43,560 nt of DNA. Origin: Myxococcales bacterium. Lineage in GTDB: Bacteria > Myxococcota_A > Polyangia > Palsa-1104. The DNA is taken from NCBI GenBank assembly GCA_003170275.1, contig PNAM01000055.1, positions 169,911 through 213,470 of the forward strand, given 5' to 3'. Of the stretch, positions 8,295 through 16,896 are shown one piece after another. The first letter of the stretch is position 1. Each line of letters starts with the position of its first letter. The translations under genes and the position numbers were made by a program. The notes below the pieces were generated by a model, which searched no databases, was not told the origin of the DNA, and worked only from the letters and a program-made list of their open reading frames with translations.

Positions 8295-8323
8295 AGGTAT
8301 TCGCCACCCTGCCTGGTGTCAAG
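8295..8323 (-). promoter_or_regulatory. Promoter of the rpsP-yraN operon
   Basis: On the minus strand TTGACA (complement at 8318-8323) is followed by a 17-base spacer and TACCTT (complement at 8295-8300). This near-consensus promoter would start transcription near 8288, leaving a short leader of about 20 bases with GGAGGA before the rpsP ATG. The 81-base gap also has to serve the divergent cytochrome gene at 8349. Confidence 0.65.
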
Positions 8324-8348
8324 GTCAATTAGCTGCTAGAGAAAGGCC

Positions 8349-9944
8349 ATGCTGCGCGCGGGGTTCGTCGCCCTTGTAGCACTGTTGGCAGGCTGCCGGA
8401 GCGAGGCCCGGAAACCGCCTGCGATCGAGCGCGAACGGGTGGTCGCGCTGGTGGCCACCGCCGAGGTGAAGGGGACCACCGAGCCGTGCGGCTGCAACTC
8501 CGATCCGCTCGGGGACGTGGCGCGCGTGGCTACGCTGGCGCGCGGCGGCCTATGGCTCGATGCCGGCAGTCTGATGTACGACGAGGTGCCGGCGGGATCG
8601 GCCTCCCGCGCGCAGTCGGACTTCAAGGGCGCGGCGCTCGCCACCATCTACCAGGACGCGGACGTCGGGTTGGGGATCGACGATCTGCGGCGCACCCCGG
8701 GCGAGGTGAAGCCGGCGCGGCAGGCGGCCAACGTGGAGGGCGGCGTGAAGACCGCGGCGCCGCGCGTGCGCACGATCGAGGGCGTGCGGGTGGGCGTGTT
8801 CGGCGTGGTCACGCCAAAGCGGGTCGCGCCGCTCAAAGCCGGCGACCCGGTGGCGGCGGCGAAGGCGGCGGTCGCGAAGTTGAAGGGCGAAGGGGCGCAG
8901 GTGATCGTCGCGCTGCTAGGCATGAGCCGCGACGAAGGCCGCGCGTTGATGGTGGCCGCCGGCGGGATCGGCTTCGGCATTCTCGGCGCGGACGTGGGCG
9001 AAGGAATGCCGGAAGCCGAACCGGTCAACGGCGGGTTTCTCGTCGCGCCGGCGGATCAGGGGCGGCGGGTGGTGCGCATCGAGCTGCACGTGATCGGTGG
9101 CGCGGTCGCGCTGGCGCCGTTTGCCGGGGAGGCGGCGCGCAAGGTCTCCATCGAGCGGCTGACGCGCAAGATCGGAAACCTGTCGCTGCAGCTCGCCGGC
9201 TGGCAGAGCGATCGCAGCGCCGACAAGGCGTTCGTCGCCGCGCGCGAGCAGGAGCTGGTCACGTTGCGCGCGGACAAGGCGCGGCTCGAACAGGAGCGTC
9301 CCACCCCGCCGCCGACCAGCTACTTCACCTACCAGCTCCAGCCGGTGCGACGCGCGGTGGCGCGCGACGAGCAGGTCGCGGCGCAGCTCCGGCAGCTCGA
9401 TCGCGCGATCGGCACCTCGAACTACGAAGCGGCGAAGAAGATCCCGCCGCCGGCGCCCGAAGACGGAAAGCCGACCTACGTGGGAATGGCCGCGTGTCAA
9501 AAGTGTCACAAGCCAGCGATCGAATTCTGGAAGCACACCGTGCACGCGAGCGCGTGGAAGACCCTGGTCGCCGTCGATAAGCAGTACAACTACGACTGCA
9601 CCGCGTGTCACGTGACCGGCTGGTACAAGCCCGGCGGCTCGAACCTCGGCAGCGTCGAGGCGAGCCACCTGGTCGACGTGCAATGCGAGGTGTGCCACGG
9701 GCCGGGATCGAAGCACGTCGCCGAGGCCGGGCTCGACGATCCGAAGACGCTGACGGTCGCGCCGGCGCCCGGCTTCTGCGCCGACAACTGCCACACCAAA
9801 GAGCACTCCGATACCTTTCAGCTCGAGCCGTACCTGCGCGACATCCTCGGCAAGGGGCACGGCGACCAACGGCGCAAGGCGCTGGGAGACGGCGTGACCG
9901 GACATGAGCTCAGGCAGAAGGCGCTGCAGACCGCCGGGCGGTAG
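8349..9944 (+). CDS. Lipoprotein with degenerate 5'-nucleotidase-like domain fused to c554-like tetraheme domain
   Basis: The product has 531 residues. A lipoprotein signal (MLRAGFVALVALLAGC, Cys 16) is followed by a region resembling bacterial UshA-like metallophosphatases that are fused to cytochromes: EVKGTTEPCGCNSDPLGDVA then LWLDAGSLMYDE, where the metal-binding GD of the family reads GS, so catalysis is doubtful. A helical linker is followed by a cytochrome region with CQKCH (383), CTACH (417), CEVCH (446) and CADNCH (477). The last is a CX3CH site, one residue longer than normal. It should be an extracytoplasmic electron carrier. A weak GAGAAAGG Shine-Dalgarno precedes ATG 8349. RlpA starts inside its 3' end. 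Confidence 0.8.
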   Translation: MLRAGFVALVALLAGCRSEARKPPAIERERVVALVATAEVKGTTEPCGCNSDPLGDVARVATLARGGLWLDAGSLMYDEVPAGSASRAQSDFKGAALATIYQDADVGLGIDDLRRTPGEVKPARQAANVEGGVKTAAPRVRTIEGVRVGVFGVVTPKRVAPLKAGDPVAAAKAAVAKLKGEGAQVIVALLGMSRDEGRALMVAAGGIGFGILGADVGEGMPEAEPVNGGFLVAPADQGRRVVRIELHVIGGAVALAPFAGEAARKVSIERLTRKIGNLSLQLAGWQSDRSADKAFVAAREQELVTLRADKARLEQERPTPPPTSYFTYQLQPVRRAVARDEQVAAQLRQLDRAIGTSNYEAAKKIPPPAPEDGKPTYVGMAACQKCHKPAIEFWKHTVHASAWKTLVAVDKQYNYDCTACHVTGWYKPGGSNLGSVEASHLVDVQCEVCHGPGSKHVAEAGLDDPKTLTVAPAPGFCADNCHTKEHSDTFQLEPYLRDILGKGHGDQRRKALGDGVTGHELRQKALQTAGR

Positions 9945-10380
9945 CCCCTTCCTTGCGCCGAAGGCGAGGGGCTACCGGGGGGTCCGGAGCGCGTGGCTGC
10001 TGCTCGCGCTCGTCGCTGGCTGCGCGCCGGCGATCCGCGAGGCGCCGCGCTCGACGATCCGGGAGGTGCCGGCGCACGGCGCGCCCGGCGCGCAGCAGGG
10101 CCAGGCGTCGTGGTACGGCAAGGAGCAGCACGGGCACCCGACCGCCAACGGCGAGCGCTTCGACATGAATGCGCTCACCGCTGCGCACCTCACCCTGCGC
10201 ATGGGAACGCGCGTGCGGGTGACCAACCTGCGCAACGGCCGCTCGGTGGTGGTGCGCATCAACGATCGCGGGCCGTACTCGAAGAAACGGATCATCGACG
10301 TGAGCTACGCGGCGGCGCGCGAGCTCGACATGCTCGACGCGGGCGTGGTTCCGGCGCGCGTCGAAGTGGTCGCGCCGTAG
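9904..10380 (+). CDS. rlpA: RlpA-like septal ring / lytic transglycosylase domain lipoprotein
   Basis: The 158 residues contain the RlpA double-psi beta-barrel: GQASWYGKEQHGHPTANGE, the DMNALTAAHLTLRMGTRVRV segment, and VVVRINDRGPYSKKRIIDVSYAAA with the catalytic-type Asp of NDRGP. RlpA proteins bind and cleave denuded peptidoglycan glycan. The hydrophobic signal WLLLALVAGC carries a lipobox. The only standard start in frame is ATG 9904, which overlaps the upstream cytochrome gene by 41 bases and adds an Arg/Pro-rich leader of about 30 residues; the real start might be a non-standard codon nearer the signal. No SPOR domain is present. Confidence 0.87.
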   Translation: MSSGRRRCRPPGGSPFLAPKARGYRGVRSAWLLLALVAGCAPAIREAPRSTIREVPAHGAPGAQQGQASWYGKEQHGHPTANGERFDMNALTAAHLTLRMGTRVRVTNLRNGRSVVVRINDRGPYSKKRIIDVSYAAARELDMLDAGVVPARVEVVAP

Positions 10381-10382
10381 TG

Positions 10383-10388
10383 TAGAAT
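10383..10388 (+). promoter_or_regulatory. -10 hexamer six bases before the GTG at 10395
   Basis: TAGAAT lies exactly six bases before the GTG start, the same spacing as at 3917 and 24016. A partial -35, TCGAAG, lies at 10361-10366 with a 16-base spacer. The geometry predicts an mRNA starting at or beside the GTG. It lies immediately after the rlpA stop codon. Confidence 0.5.
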
Positions 10389-10394
10389 CGGGGC

Positions 10395-11039
10395 GTGACG
10401 AGGATCGTCTGGCTGTGGCTGGCGATGGCGGCCGGCTGCGGATTCGAGCCGGTCCGCAGCGGTGATCTCGCACAGGCGGCGGACGGCGCGACCGGCGACC
10501 AGGGCGCCACCGACGACGCCTCCGACGATGGCGGCGCGCCCGCAGATCTGGCCGGCACCGACGCCGCCACCGCCGGCGGACCGGGCCCGCTCGGCGCGCT
10601 GCCGACCGGATACTGCTGCACCACCAACGCGGAATGCGCCGGCCGCCGCTGCGTGCAGTCCGACGGCGGCGCCAGCTACTGCGCGGACCAGTGCATCGGC
10701 GACCCGTCGTGCCTGCCGCTCGCCGGCTACGCGTGCGACAAGACCCGCCACGTCTGCGCACCGAGCACCAGCCCGGCCTGCACGCCCGCGTCGCAGTTCC
10801 ATGCCGGAACCGGCCTGCTCGGCGCCTGCTGCAGCTCGCGCGACCAGTGCCTGGGCGGGAACTGCACCTATACCGGCGTCACTGGCAACCCGTACTACTG
10901 CACGCAGGGCTGTACGACCACCGCCGACTGCCCGAACAGCTACCTGTGCGTGACCAGCCCGCCCTACACCATCGACGAACGGAACTGCGAGAAGATGGAT
11001 CCGTTCCAGAACGTCGGCGACACCTATACCTGCTTTTAA
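10395..11039 (+). CDS. Cys-rich predicted lipoprotein, paralog of the next gene
   Basis: The product has 214 residues. The signal peptide MTRIVWLWLAMAAGC ends in a lipobox (Cys 15). An Asp/Ala/Gly-rich linker follows (about residues 27-60), then the shared motif GPGPLGALPTGYCC and about twenty cysteines, with modules such as YYCTQGCTTTADCPNSYLC. The next gene has the same architecture, including GPGPLGALPAGFCC and FYCTQGCDATTHCPGGYSC, so the two arose by duplication. The Cys modules are probably disulfide-bonded surface domains; no enzyme motif is seen. The GTG start follows a TAGAAT hexamer by six bases. Confidence 0.75.
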   Translation: MTRIVWLWLAMAAGCGFEPVRSGDLAQAADGATGDQGATDDASDDGGAPADLAGTDAATAGGPGPLGALPTGYCCTTNAECAGRRCVQSDGGASYCADQCIGDPSCLPLAGYACDKTRHVCAPSTSPACTPASQFHAGTGLLGACCSSRDQCLGGNCTYTGVTGNPYYCTQGCTTTADCPNSYLCVTSPPYTIDERNCEKMDPFQNVGDTYTCF

Positions 11040-11095
11040 GGGAAGGATCTGCCGCGCTTTTCCGTTCTTGTACAAGCTGTGCTAAGCGATGGGGC

Positions 11096-11704
11096 GTGCA
11101 AACGGTGGTGGCGCTGCTGGCCTTCGCGGTCGCCGGATGCGGGTTTCGCAGCCTGCAGCCGGGCGACGATCTGGCGGGCACCGTCGACCTCGCCGGGATC
11201 GATCTGGCGGGCGTCGACTTCAGCGGGGTGGTCTTCGACATGAGCATTCCGATCGGCGGCAGCGGACCCGGGCCGCTCGGCGCGCTGCCCGCCGGCTTCT
11301 GCTGCTCCAGCGCCGCAGAGTGCCGCAGCCGGATTTGCGAAACCGGGCACTGCTCCGACGAGTGCCAGGGCAACTCGGACTGCACCGGCTGGGCGAGCAC
11401 GCTCACCTGCGACACAGGCGCCGGGCGCTGCGTGGCGCCGGGCGGATTCACCTGCCTCGCGCAGTCGACGTTCCAATACGGCACCAAGGCGAACGGCGCG
11501 TGCTGCGCGAACGGATTCAACACCGCGGGCGCCGAGTGTCTGGGCGGGCTGTGCCAGGCCACCGGCGCCGACGCCAACCCGTTCTATTGCACGCAGGGGT
11601 GCGACGCTACCACGCACTGCCCGGGCGGCTATAGCTGCGCCGCCGGGTTCTGCTGGATCACCCAGACGCTGACCGACCAAACCTTCACGTACACGTGCAA
11701 CTGA
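11096..11704 (+). CDS. Cys-rich lipoprotein with pentapeptide-like repeats, paralog of the previous gene
   Basis: I start this at GTG 11096, giving 202 residues with the signal MQTVVALLAFAVAGC (lipobox Cys 15). After it come four near-perfect five-residue steps, DLAGT, DLAGI, DLAGV, DFSGV, resembling pentapeptide repeats, then the motif GPGPLGALPAGFCC shared with the preceding gene and about twenty cysteines. The stop TGA overlaps the ATG of an ABC ATPase gene (TGATG), so the lipoprotein is translationally coupled to the transporter operon and may work with it at the cell surface. The GGGGC just before the GTG could act as a weak ribosome site. Confidence 0.75.
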   Translation: MQTVVALLAFAVAGCGFRSLQPGDDLAGTVDLAGIDLAGVDFSGVVFDMSIPIGGSGPGPLGALPAGFCCSSAAECRSRICETGHCSDECQGNSDCTGWASTLTCDTGAGRCVAPGGFTCLAQSTFQYGTKANGACCANGFNTAGAECLGGLCQATGADANPFYCTQGCDATTHCPGGYSCAAGFCWITQTLTDQTFTYTCN

Positions 11705-12651
11705 TGGCCACCGCGCCGCTGCTTCAGCTCACCGATCTGCACAAGCGCTACGGCGCGCACCAAGCGCTGCGCGGCATCACGCTGCAGGCGCCGATGGGCG
11801 CGATCGGGCTGCTCGGGCCGAACGGCGCCGGCAAGTCCACCCTGCTCAAGGTGATGCTCGGCCTGTTGCCGTTCGACGGGACGGCGGCGGTGCTCGGCTT
11901 CGACGTCAAGACGGACGCGCGCAAGCTGCGGGCGCGGGTCGGCTACATGCCCGAGCGCGATTGCTACCTGCCGGGGATGAACGCGGTCGAGTTCTGCACC
12001 TACGCGGCCGAGCTGTCGGGGCTGCCGGCCAACGAGGCCATGCAGCGCGCGCACGCGGTGCTGGAGTTCGTCGGGCTCGGCGACAAGCGCTACCAGAAGA
12101 TCGACGGCTACTCGACCGGCATGAAGCAGCGGGTCAAGCTCGCGCAGGCGCTGGTGCACGATCCGCGGCTGCTCCTGCTCGACGAGCCGACCAACGGGCT
12201 CGATCCCGACGGGCGCGAGGAGATGCTGGCGCTGATCGAGTCGCTGCCGGGGCGGACCGGCTGCGCGATCCTGCTCTCGTCGCACCTCTTGCACGACGTG
12301 GAGCGCGTGTGCCAGCGGGCGATCCTGTTGCACCAGGGCGAGATCGTGTACTCGGGGACGATCGAGGACCTGCGCAAAGAGGGACAGAAGGATCTGTACG
12401 AGGTGCGCGTGAAGATCGGCGAGGAGAAGCTCAAGGCGGCGCTCGAGAAGCGCGGCTGCCGGGTCGAGGACGACGGCGGCATGCTCACCGTGCACGTGCC
12501 ACAGGGTGACGGCGAGAAGAAGCCGACCGAGCTGATCTTCGCCGTCGCCGAGGCCGAGGGGCTGCAGGTGCGGCACCTGTCGCCGCGCAAGCTCACGCTC
12601 GAGAGCGCGTTCGTGCGCGCGGTCGAAGACGCGAAGAAGGAGACCGCGTGA
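11704..12651 (+). CDS. ABC transporter ATPase, first of two
   Basis: The 315-residue protein has a full nucleotide-binding domain: Walker A GPNGAGKST (residues 38-46), signature YSTGMKQRVKLAQAL, Walker B LLLLDEPTNGLDP and the switch LSSHLLHDVE. About 90 C-terminal residues form an extra domain of the type found in NatA/CcmA-like exporters. It starts at ATG 11704 inside the stop of the preceding lipoprotein gene and overlaps the permease gene by four bases (GTGA). It should power the ABC-2 type permease encoded next. Confidence 0.92.
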   Translation: MATAPLLQLTDLHKRYGAHQALRGITLQAPMGAIGLLGPNGAGKSTLLKVMLGLLPFDGTAAVLGFDVKTDARKLRARVGYMPERDCYLPGMNAVEFCTYAAELSGLPANEAMQRAHAVLEFVGLGDKRYQKIDGYSTGMKQRVKLAQALVHDPRLLLLDEPTNGLDPDGREEMLALIESLPGRTGCAILLSSHLLHDVERVCQRAILLHQGEIVYSGTIEDLRKEGQKDLYEVRVKIGEEKLKAALEKRGCRVEDDGGMLTVHVPQGDGEKKPTELIFAVAEAEGLQVRHLSPRKLTLESAFVRAVEDAKKETA

Positions 12652-13552
12652 GCGCAGCGAAGGCGGCCAAGGTCCACGCCAAGGAAGCGCGCGGGCAGAT
12701 CCGCGATCAGGGGTACCAACCGTACACCGGCTCGTACACCGCCGAGGGCGGGCGCTGGTCGCTGATCGCCGGGCGCATGTTGAAGATGACCGCGCGCCAG
12801 CCGTGGGTGATGGTGATGCTGATCTTGTGCATCTTCCCGGCGCTGGTGGCGGGCGTGCTCATGTACATCCAGTCGAAGATGTACGCGATGGGGATGGGGC
12901 CGGCGCCGAACGAGCTGGTGCTCAGCCTGCTCGTCGGGTGGAAGGTGTCGCTGATCATCTCGTTCTTGATGGCGCTGTTCGCCGGCGGCGGCGCGGTGGC
13001 CGATGACGTGCGCGGCGGCGCGTTCCAGTTCTACTTCGCGCGGCCGGTGACGCGCGAGCAGTACCTGATCGGCAAGCTGCTGCCGCCGGTGCTGCTGGTG
13101 TTCTTCGTGACCGCGGCGCCGGCGCTCTTGCTGTCGATCTTGCGCATCGCGCTGGCCAAGGACGGCGCGGACGCGCTGGCGTCGATCTTCGTGCCGCTCG
13201 AGACGCTGGCGATGGGCGTGCTGCTGGCGCTCTCGCTCGGCGTGCCGGTGGTCGCGCTCTCGTCGCTGTCGCGCGGGCGCGGCTACGTGCAGGGCGCGTT
13301 CGCGGCGCTGTTCCTCTTGCCGTGGATCATCGGCTCGCTGCTGGTCGACGTGACGCAGTCCGGCTGGGGCGCGGTGCTCTCGTTGCCGGTGCACTTCATG
13401 AACGTGGGGCGCTTCTTGTTTCAGCTCGATCCCGAGCCGGGCGCGCGGAACATGCCGGTGTGGGCGTCGGCGACGGTGCTCGCGCTGTTGATCGTCGGCT
13501 CGCTGGCGCTGTTGCGCAAGCGGCTCGCCGCCGTCGAGGTCATCGGGGGATC

Positions 13553-13556
<4 letters not shown>
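12648..13556 (+). CDS. ABC-2 type permease, first of two
   Basis: The 302-residue membrane protein has a basic, soluble N-terminus of about 40 residues, then six hydrophobic segments beginning near residue 55 (VMVMLILCIFPALVAGVLMY). The segment DDVRGGAFQFYFARPVTREQYLIGK is the cytosolic turn that ABC-2 permeases share (compare ENRTFTFVFARPAPRSALVFGK in the second permease), so the two permeases are homologous. Start GTG 12648 overlaps the first ATPase; its stop overlaps the second ATPase start (ATGA). Confidence 0.88.
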
Positions 13557-14547
<991 letters not shown>

Positions 14548-14551
<4 letters not shown>

Positions 14552-15309
14552 TCGGCACCGGCGAAGCGATGCAGGTCTACGCGGGCATGACCTGGACGCG
14601 GCTCAAGCGCGGCAAGCTGTTGCGCGCGTGCGCGGCGTTGATCTTCCTGCCGGCGGTGATCGCGATCCCGCTGGTGATCGCCGGCCAGTGGGGCGGCGGG
14701 TTCTTCCAGAACATGCTCGAGGTGTACTTCCGCTTCATCATCCCGTTCGTGCCGGCGCTGCTCGCGTCGCCGTGCGTGGCGGAGGAGATCGAGAACCGCA
14801 CGTTCACCTTCGTGTTCGCGCGCCCCGCGCCGCGCTCGGCGCTAGTGTTCGGCAAGTACGTGGCGATGGTCGTGCCGTCGCTGCTGGCGGTCGCGCTATC
14901 GATCGCGATCGTGTGGCTCTTGGCCATGCTGCGCTTCCGCGAGGACATGCCCGCCGCGCTGCCCGGCCTGTTGCGCGGCGAAGCGGCCGCGCTGCTCGGC
15001 GTGATGGCCTTCAGCGCGCTCGCCTGCGCGTTCGGCTCCCTGTTCACCAAGCACCCGTTCGTCGCCGTCGCGGTGTACCTGCTGCTCGTCGAAGCCGGCA
15101 TCGGCTCGACGCCGATCGTGCTGCACTTCCTCGCCGTGAGCTGGCACCTGCGCAACCTGGCCGGGCTGCTGCCGCCGTCGACGGCGGGATTTCTATCGCT
15201 CGATGTTCCCGCCTGGGGCTCGGCGCTGTGGGTCTCGATCGTGACCTTCCTCGGCCTCGGCGGCGCCGCGCTGGCAGTTAGCGGGGCCGAGTATCACCTG
15301 AAGGACTGA
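14548..15309 (+). CDS. ABC-2 type permease, second of two
   Basis: The 253-residue membrane protein has six predicted segments, from LIFLPAVIAIPLVIAG to LWVSIVTFLGLGGAALAV, and the shared ABC-2 turn EIENRTFTFVFARPAPR. It begins at GTG 14548, overlapping the ATPase stop by four bases, and ends the operon. Its last 32 bases overlap the convergent dehydratase gene on the other strand. The two ATPase/permease pairs probably form one transporter or two closely linked ones. Confidence 0.88.
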
Positions 15310-16204
15310 GGGCCCGCTCCAGCACCTCCGAATCGATATTCGACCCCGTAATCACCAGCACCGCGTCATCCTCCGCCTGCAGCCGTCCGGAATTCGCCGC
15401 CGCGATCACCACCGCAGCCGACGGCTCGACGATCAACCCGAGCGCCCGATAGGCATACGCGATCGCCGCGAGGACCTCGCGCTCGTCGACCAGCACGATA
15501 TCGCTCACGTGCGCGCGCGTGAGCTCGTAGGTCCGCTGCGCGACCGCCCCCTCCAGCCCCTCGCACAGCGTCTCACCGCCGCTGTAGTCGACGAGCGCCC
15601 GCGCTTGCGCCAGCGACTCCTTCATCGCGCAGTTCACCGCCGGCTGCACGCCGATCACGTGCACGCCGCGCGGCGCCAGCTCTCGCGCCAACCCGGCGAT
15701 CAAGCCGCCGCCACCGATGGGCACCACCACGCACTTCAGCGACGAATGCTGCTCGTAGATCTCGCGGCCCAGCCAGGCGCCGTTGCCGTCGATGACGTCG
15801 TCGTCGTCGAACGGCGAGACGAACACGCTGCCCCGCTCGCGCGCCAGCGCGCACGCTTCGCGTTCGGCTTGTTGGTACTCGCCGGTCGACTCGATCACCT
15901 CGGCGCCGAGACGCGCCATGCCGTCGCGCTTGATCTGCGCGGCGCCGCGCGACACGACCACCGTGACCGCGACGCCCAGCCGCTGGCCTGCCAGCGCGAC
16001 GCCCAGCCCGTGGTTGCCGGCCGACGCCGCGACCACGCCGCGCTTGCGCTCGGCGGGCTGCAGGCGCGCGAGCTTGACCGCGGCGCCGCGCAGCTTGAAC
16101 GACCCGGTCGCCTGCAGGCTCTCGAGCTTGACGAAGCAGCCGAGCGGCCCGGCGTACACCAGCGGCGTGCGCCGGCACAGCCGCACCGCCTCGTCGGGGA
16201 TCAC
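15278..16204 (-). CDS. PLP-dependent threonine/serine dehydratase (or racemase) family protein
   Basis: The 308-residue protein is a fold-type II PLP enzyme. The lysine that binds PLP is K37 in TGSFKLRGAA, the phosphate-binding loop is GGGGLIAG, and GNHGLGVALAGQRLG and VEPSAAVVIAA are also typical. There is no C-terminal ACT domain, so it resembles catabolic threonine dehydratases and serine racemases rather than IlvA. The start GTG 16204 overlaps the stop of the upstream gene by four bases. The 3' end overlaps the ABC permease gene on the opposite strand by 32 bases. Confidence 0.85.
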   Translation of the reverse strand: MIPDEAVRLCRRTPLVYAGPLGCFVKLESLQATGSFKLRGAAVKLARLQPAERKRGVVAASAGNHGLGVALAGQRLGVAVTVVVSRGAAQIKRDGMARLGAEVIESTGEYQQAEREACALARERGSVFVSPFDDDDVIDGNGAWLGREIYEQHSSLKCVVVPIGGGGLIAGLARELAPRGVHVIGVQPAVNCAMKESLAQARALVDYSGGETLCEGLEGAVAQRTYELTRAHVSDIVLVDEREVLAAIAYAYRALGLIVEPSAAVVIAAANSGRLQAEDDAVLVITGSNIDSEVLERALSPSGDTRPR

Positions 16205-16449
16205 CCGGCGGCTTCTTCTTTTTTCGCTTCCTTCGAGCCCACCACGATGAGGTTCATCCCCACCTGAATGGTCACGTTCTTGCCGTCGACCTGCACCGTC
16301 GACTTGGTGTTGACGTACCAGCCGAAGCTGCCGGTGGAGAACTCGCGGGCCTCGGCGGTCACCTGCTGGCCGTTGATCTGAATGTTGAGCGGCTCGGCCT
16401 TGGCCAAAAAGTCCGCGCGGGAGATGGGGCACATCGTCTTGGGGGGCAT
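16201..16449 (-). CDS. Small conserved-type protein (82 residues), function unknown
   Basis: The product begins MPPKTMCPISRADFLAKAEP and contains INGQQVTAEAREFSTGSFGWYV and VTIQVGMNLIVVGSKE (split here to show the strands). It looks like a small beta protein with one Cys near the start and an Ala/Lys/Glu tail. I do not recognise the family, though the sequence has the look of a conserved protein. It is coupled to the dehydratase by a four-base overlap and lies 11 bases after the zinc-ribbon gene. Confidence 0.7.
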   Translation of the reverse strand: MPPKTMCPISRADFLAKAEPLNIQINGQQVTAEAREFSTGSFGWYVNTKSTVQVDGKNVTIQVGMNLIVVGSKEAKKEEAAG

Positions 16450-16460
16450 GGATGAGGAGT

Positions 16461-16880
16461 CTATCCCGCGAAGGCGTGCCAGAGTCTAGAAAGGAACGAG
16501 CTGCGCTCGATCGGCTCGGGGGAGCGCGGCGGCATGCGCTCGTGAAAACGTTGCAGCGCAGCGATCACGTCGCGGGCCGCGAACAGCCCCAGGCAGGTCG
16601 GACAGCGGTCCACAGCCGGACCGAGATCGAGGTACGGATGCTGCTCGAGCCGGCCGCCGTCGCGCGGGCACAGACCGCCGGCGGCGCGCAGCGGCTTGCG
16701 CACGCTCAGCGTGTCGAGGTGGCGGGCCAGCGACGAGGTCTCGCCGTCGAACCAGTCGAACCACACGCCGCGACACACCCCGCACACGTCGACCAGCGTG
16801 CCGGCCTCGCCCAGCTTCACCGGCGACATCGGGCCCTTGCAGGCCGGACAGGTGAGGAACGCGCCGCGACCGTCACTCAT
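16461..16880 (-). CDS. TFIIB-type zinc-ribbon protein
   Basis: The 139 residues have one complete zinc ribbon with CPAC (C11, C14) and CGVC (C33, C36), followed by GVWFDWFDGE, the pattern of the zf-TFIIB family of small bacterial proteins. A second half repeats the design with C71 and CPTC (C93, C96) but has lost one Cys (CPRD), so it is a degenerate ribbon. Function in this family is unknown. Upstream on the minus strand an extended -10 TGATACAAT ends ten bases before ATG 16880. Confidence 0.8.
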   Translation of the reverse strand: MSDGRGAFLTCPACKGPMSPVKLGEAGTLVDVCGVCRGVWFDWFDGETSSLARHLDTLSVRKPLRAAGGLCPRDGGRLEQHPYLDLGPAVDRCPTCLGLFAARDVIAALQRFHERMPPRSPEPIERSSFLSRLWHAFAG

Positions 16881-16896
16881 GACGAAGGCGATTGTA

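Noticed and set aside
16447..16463. TAGACT eight bases before the ATG at 16449 as a leaderless promoter
   Set aside because: Its first three bases are the stop codon of the upstream gene and no -35 is present; an operon with that gene is simpler.
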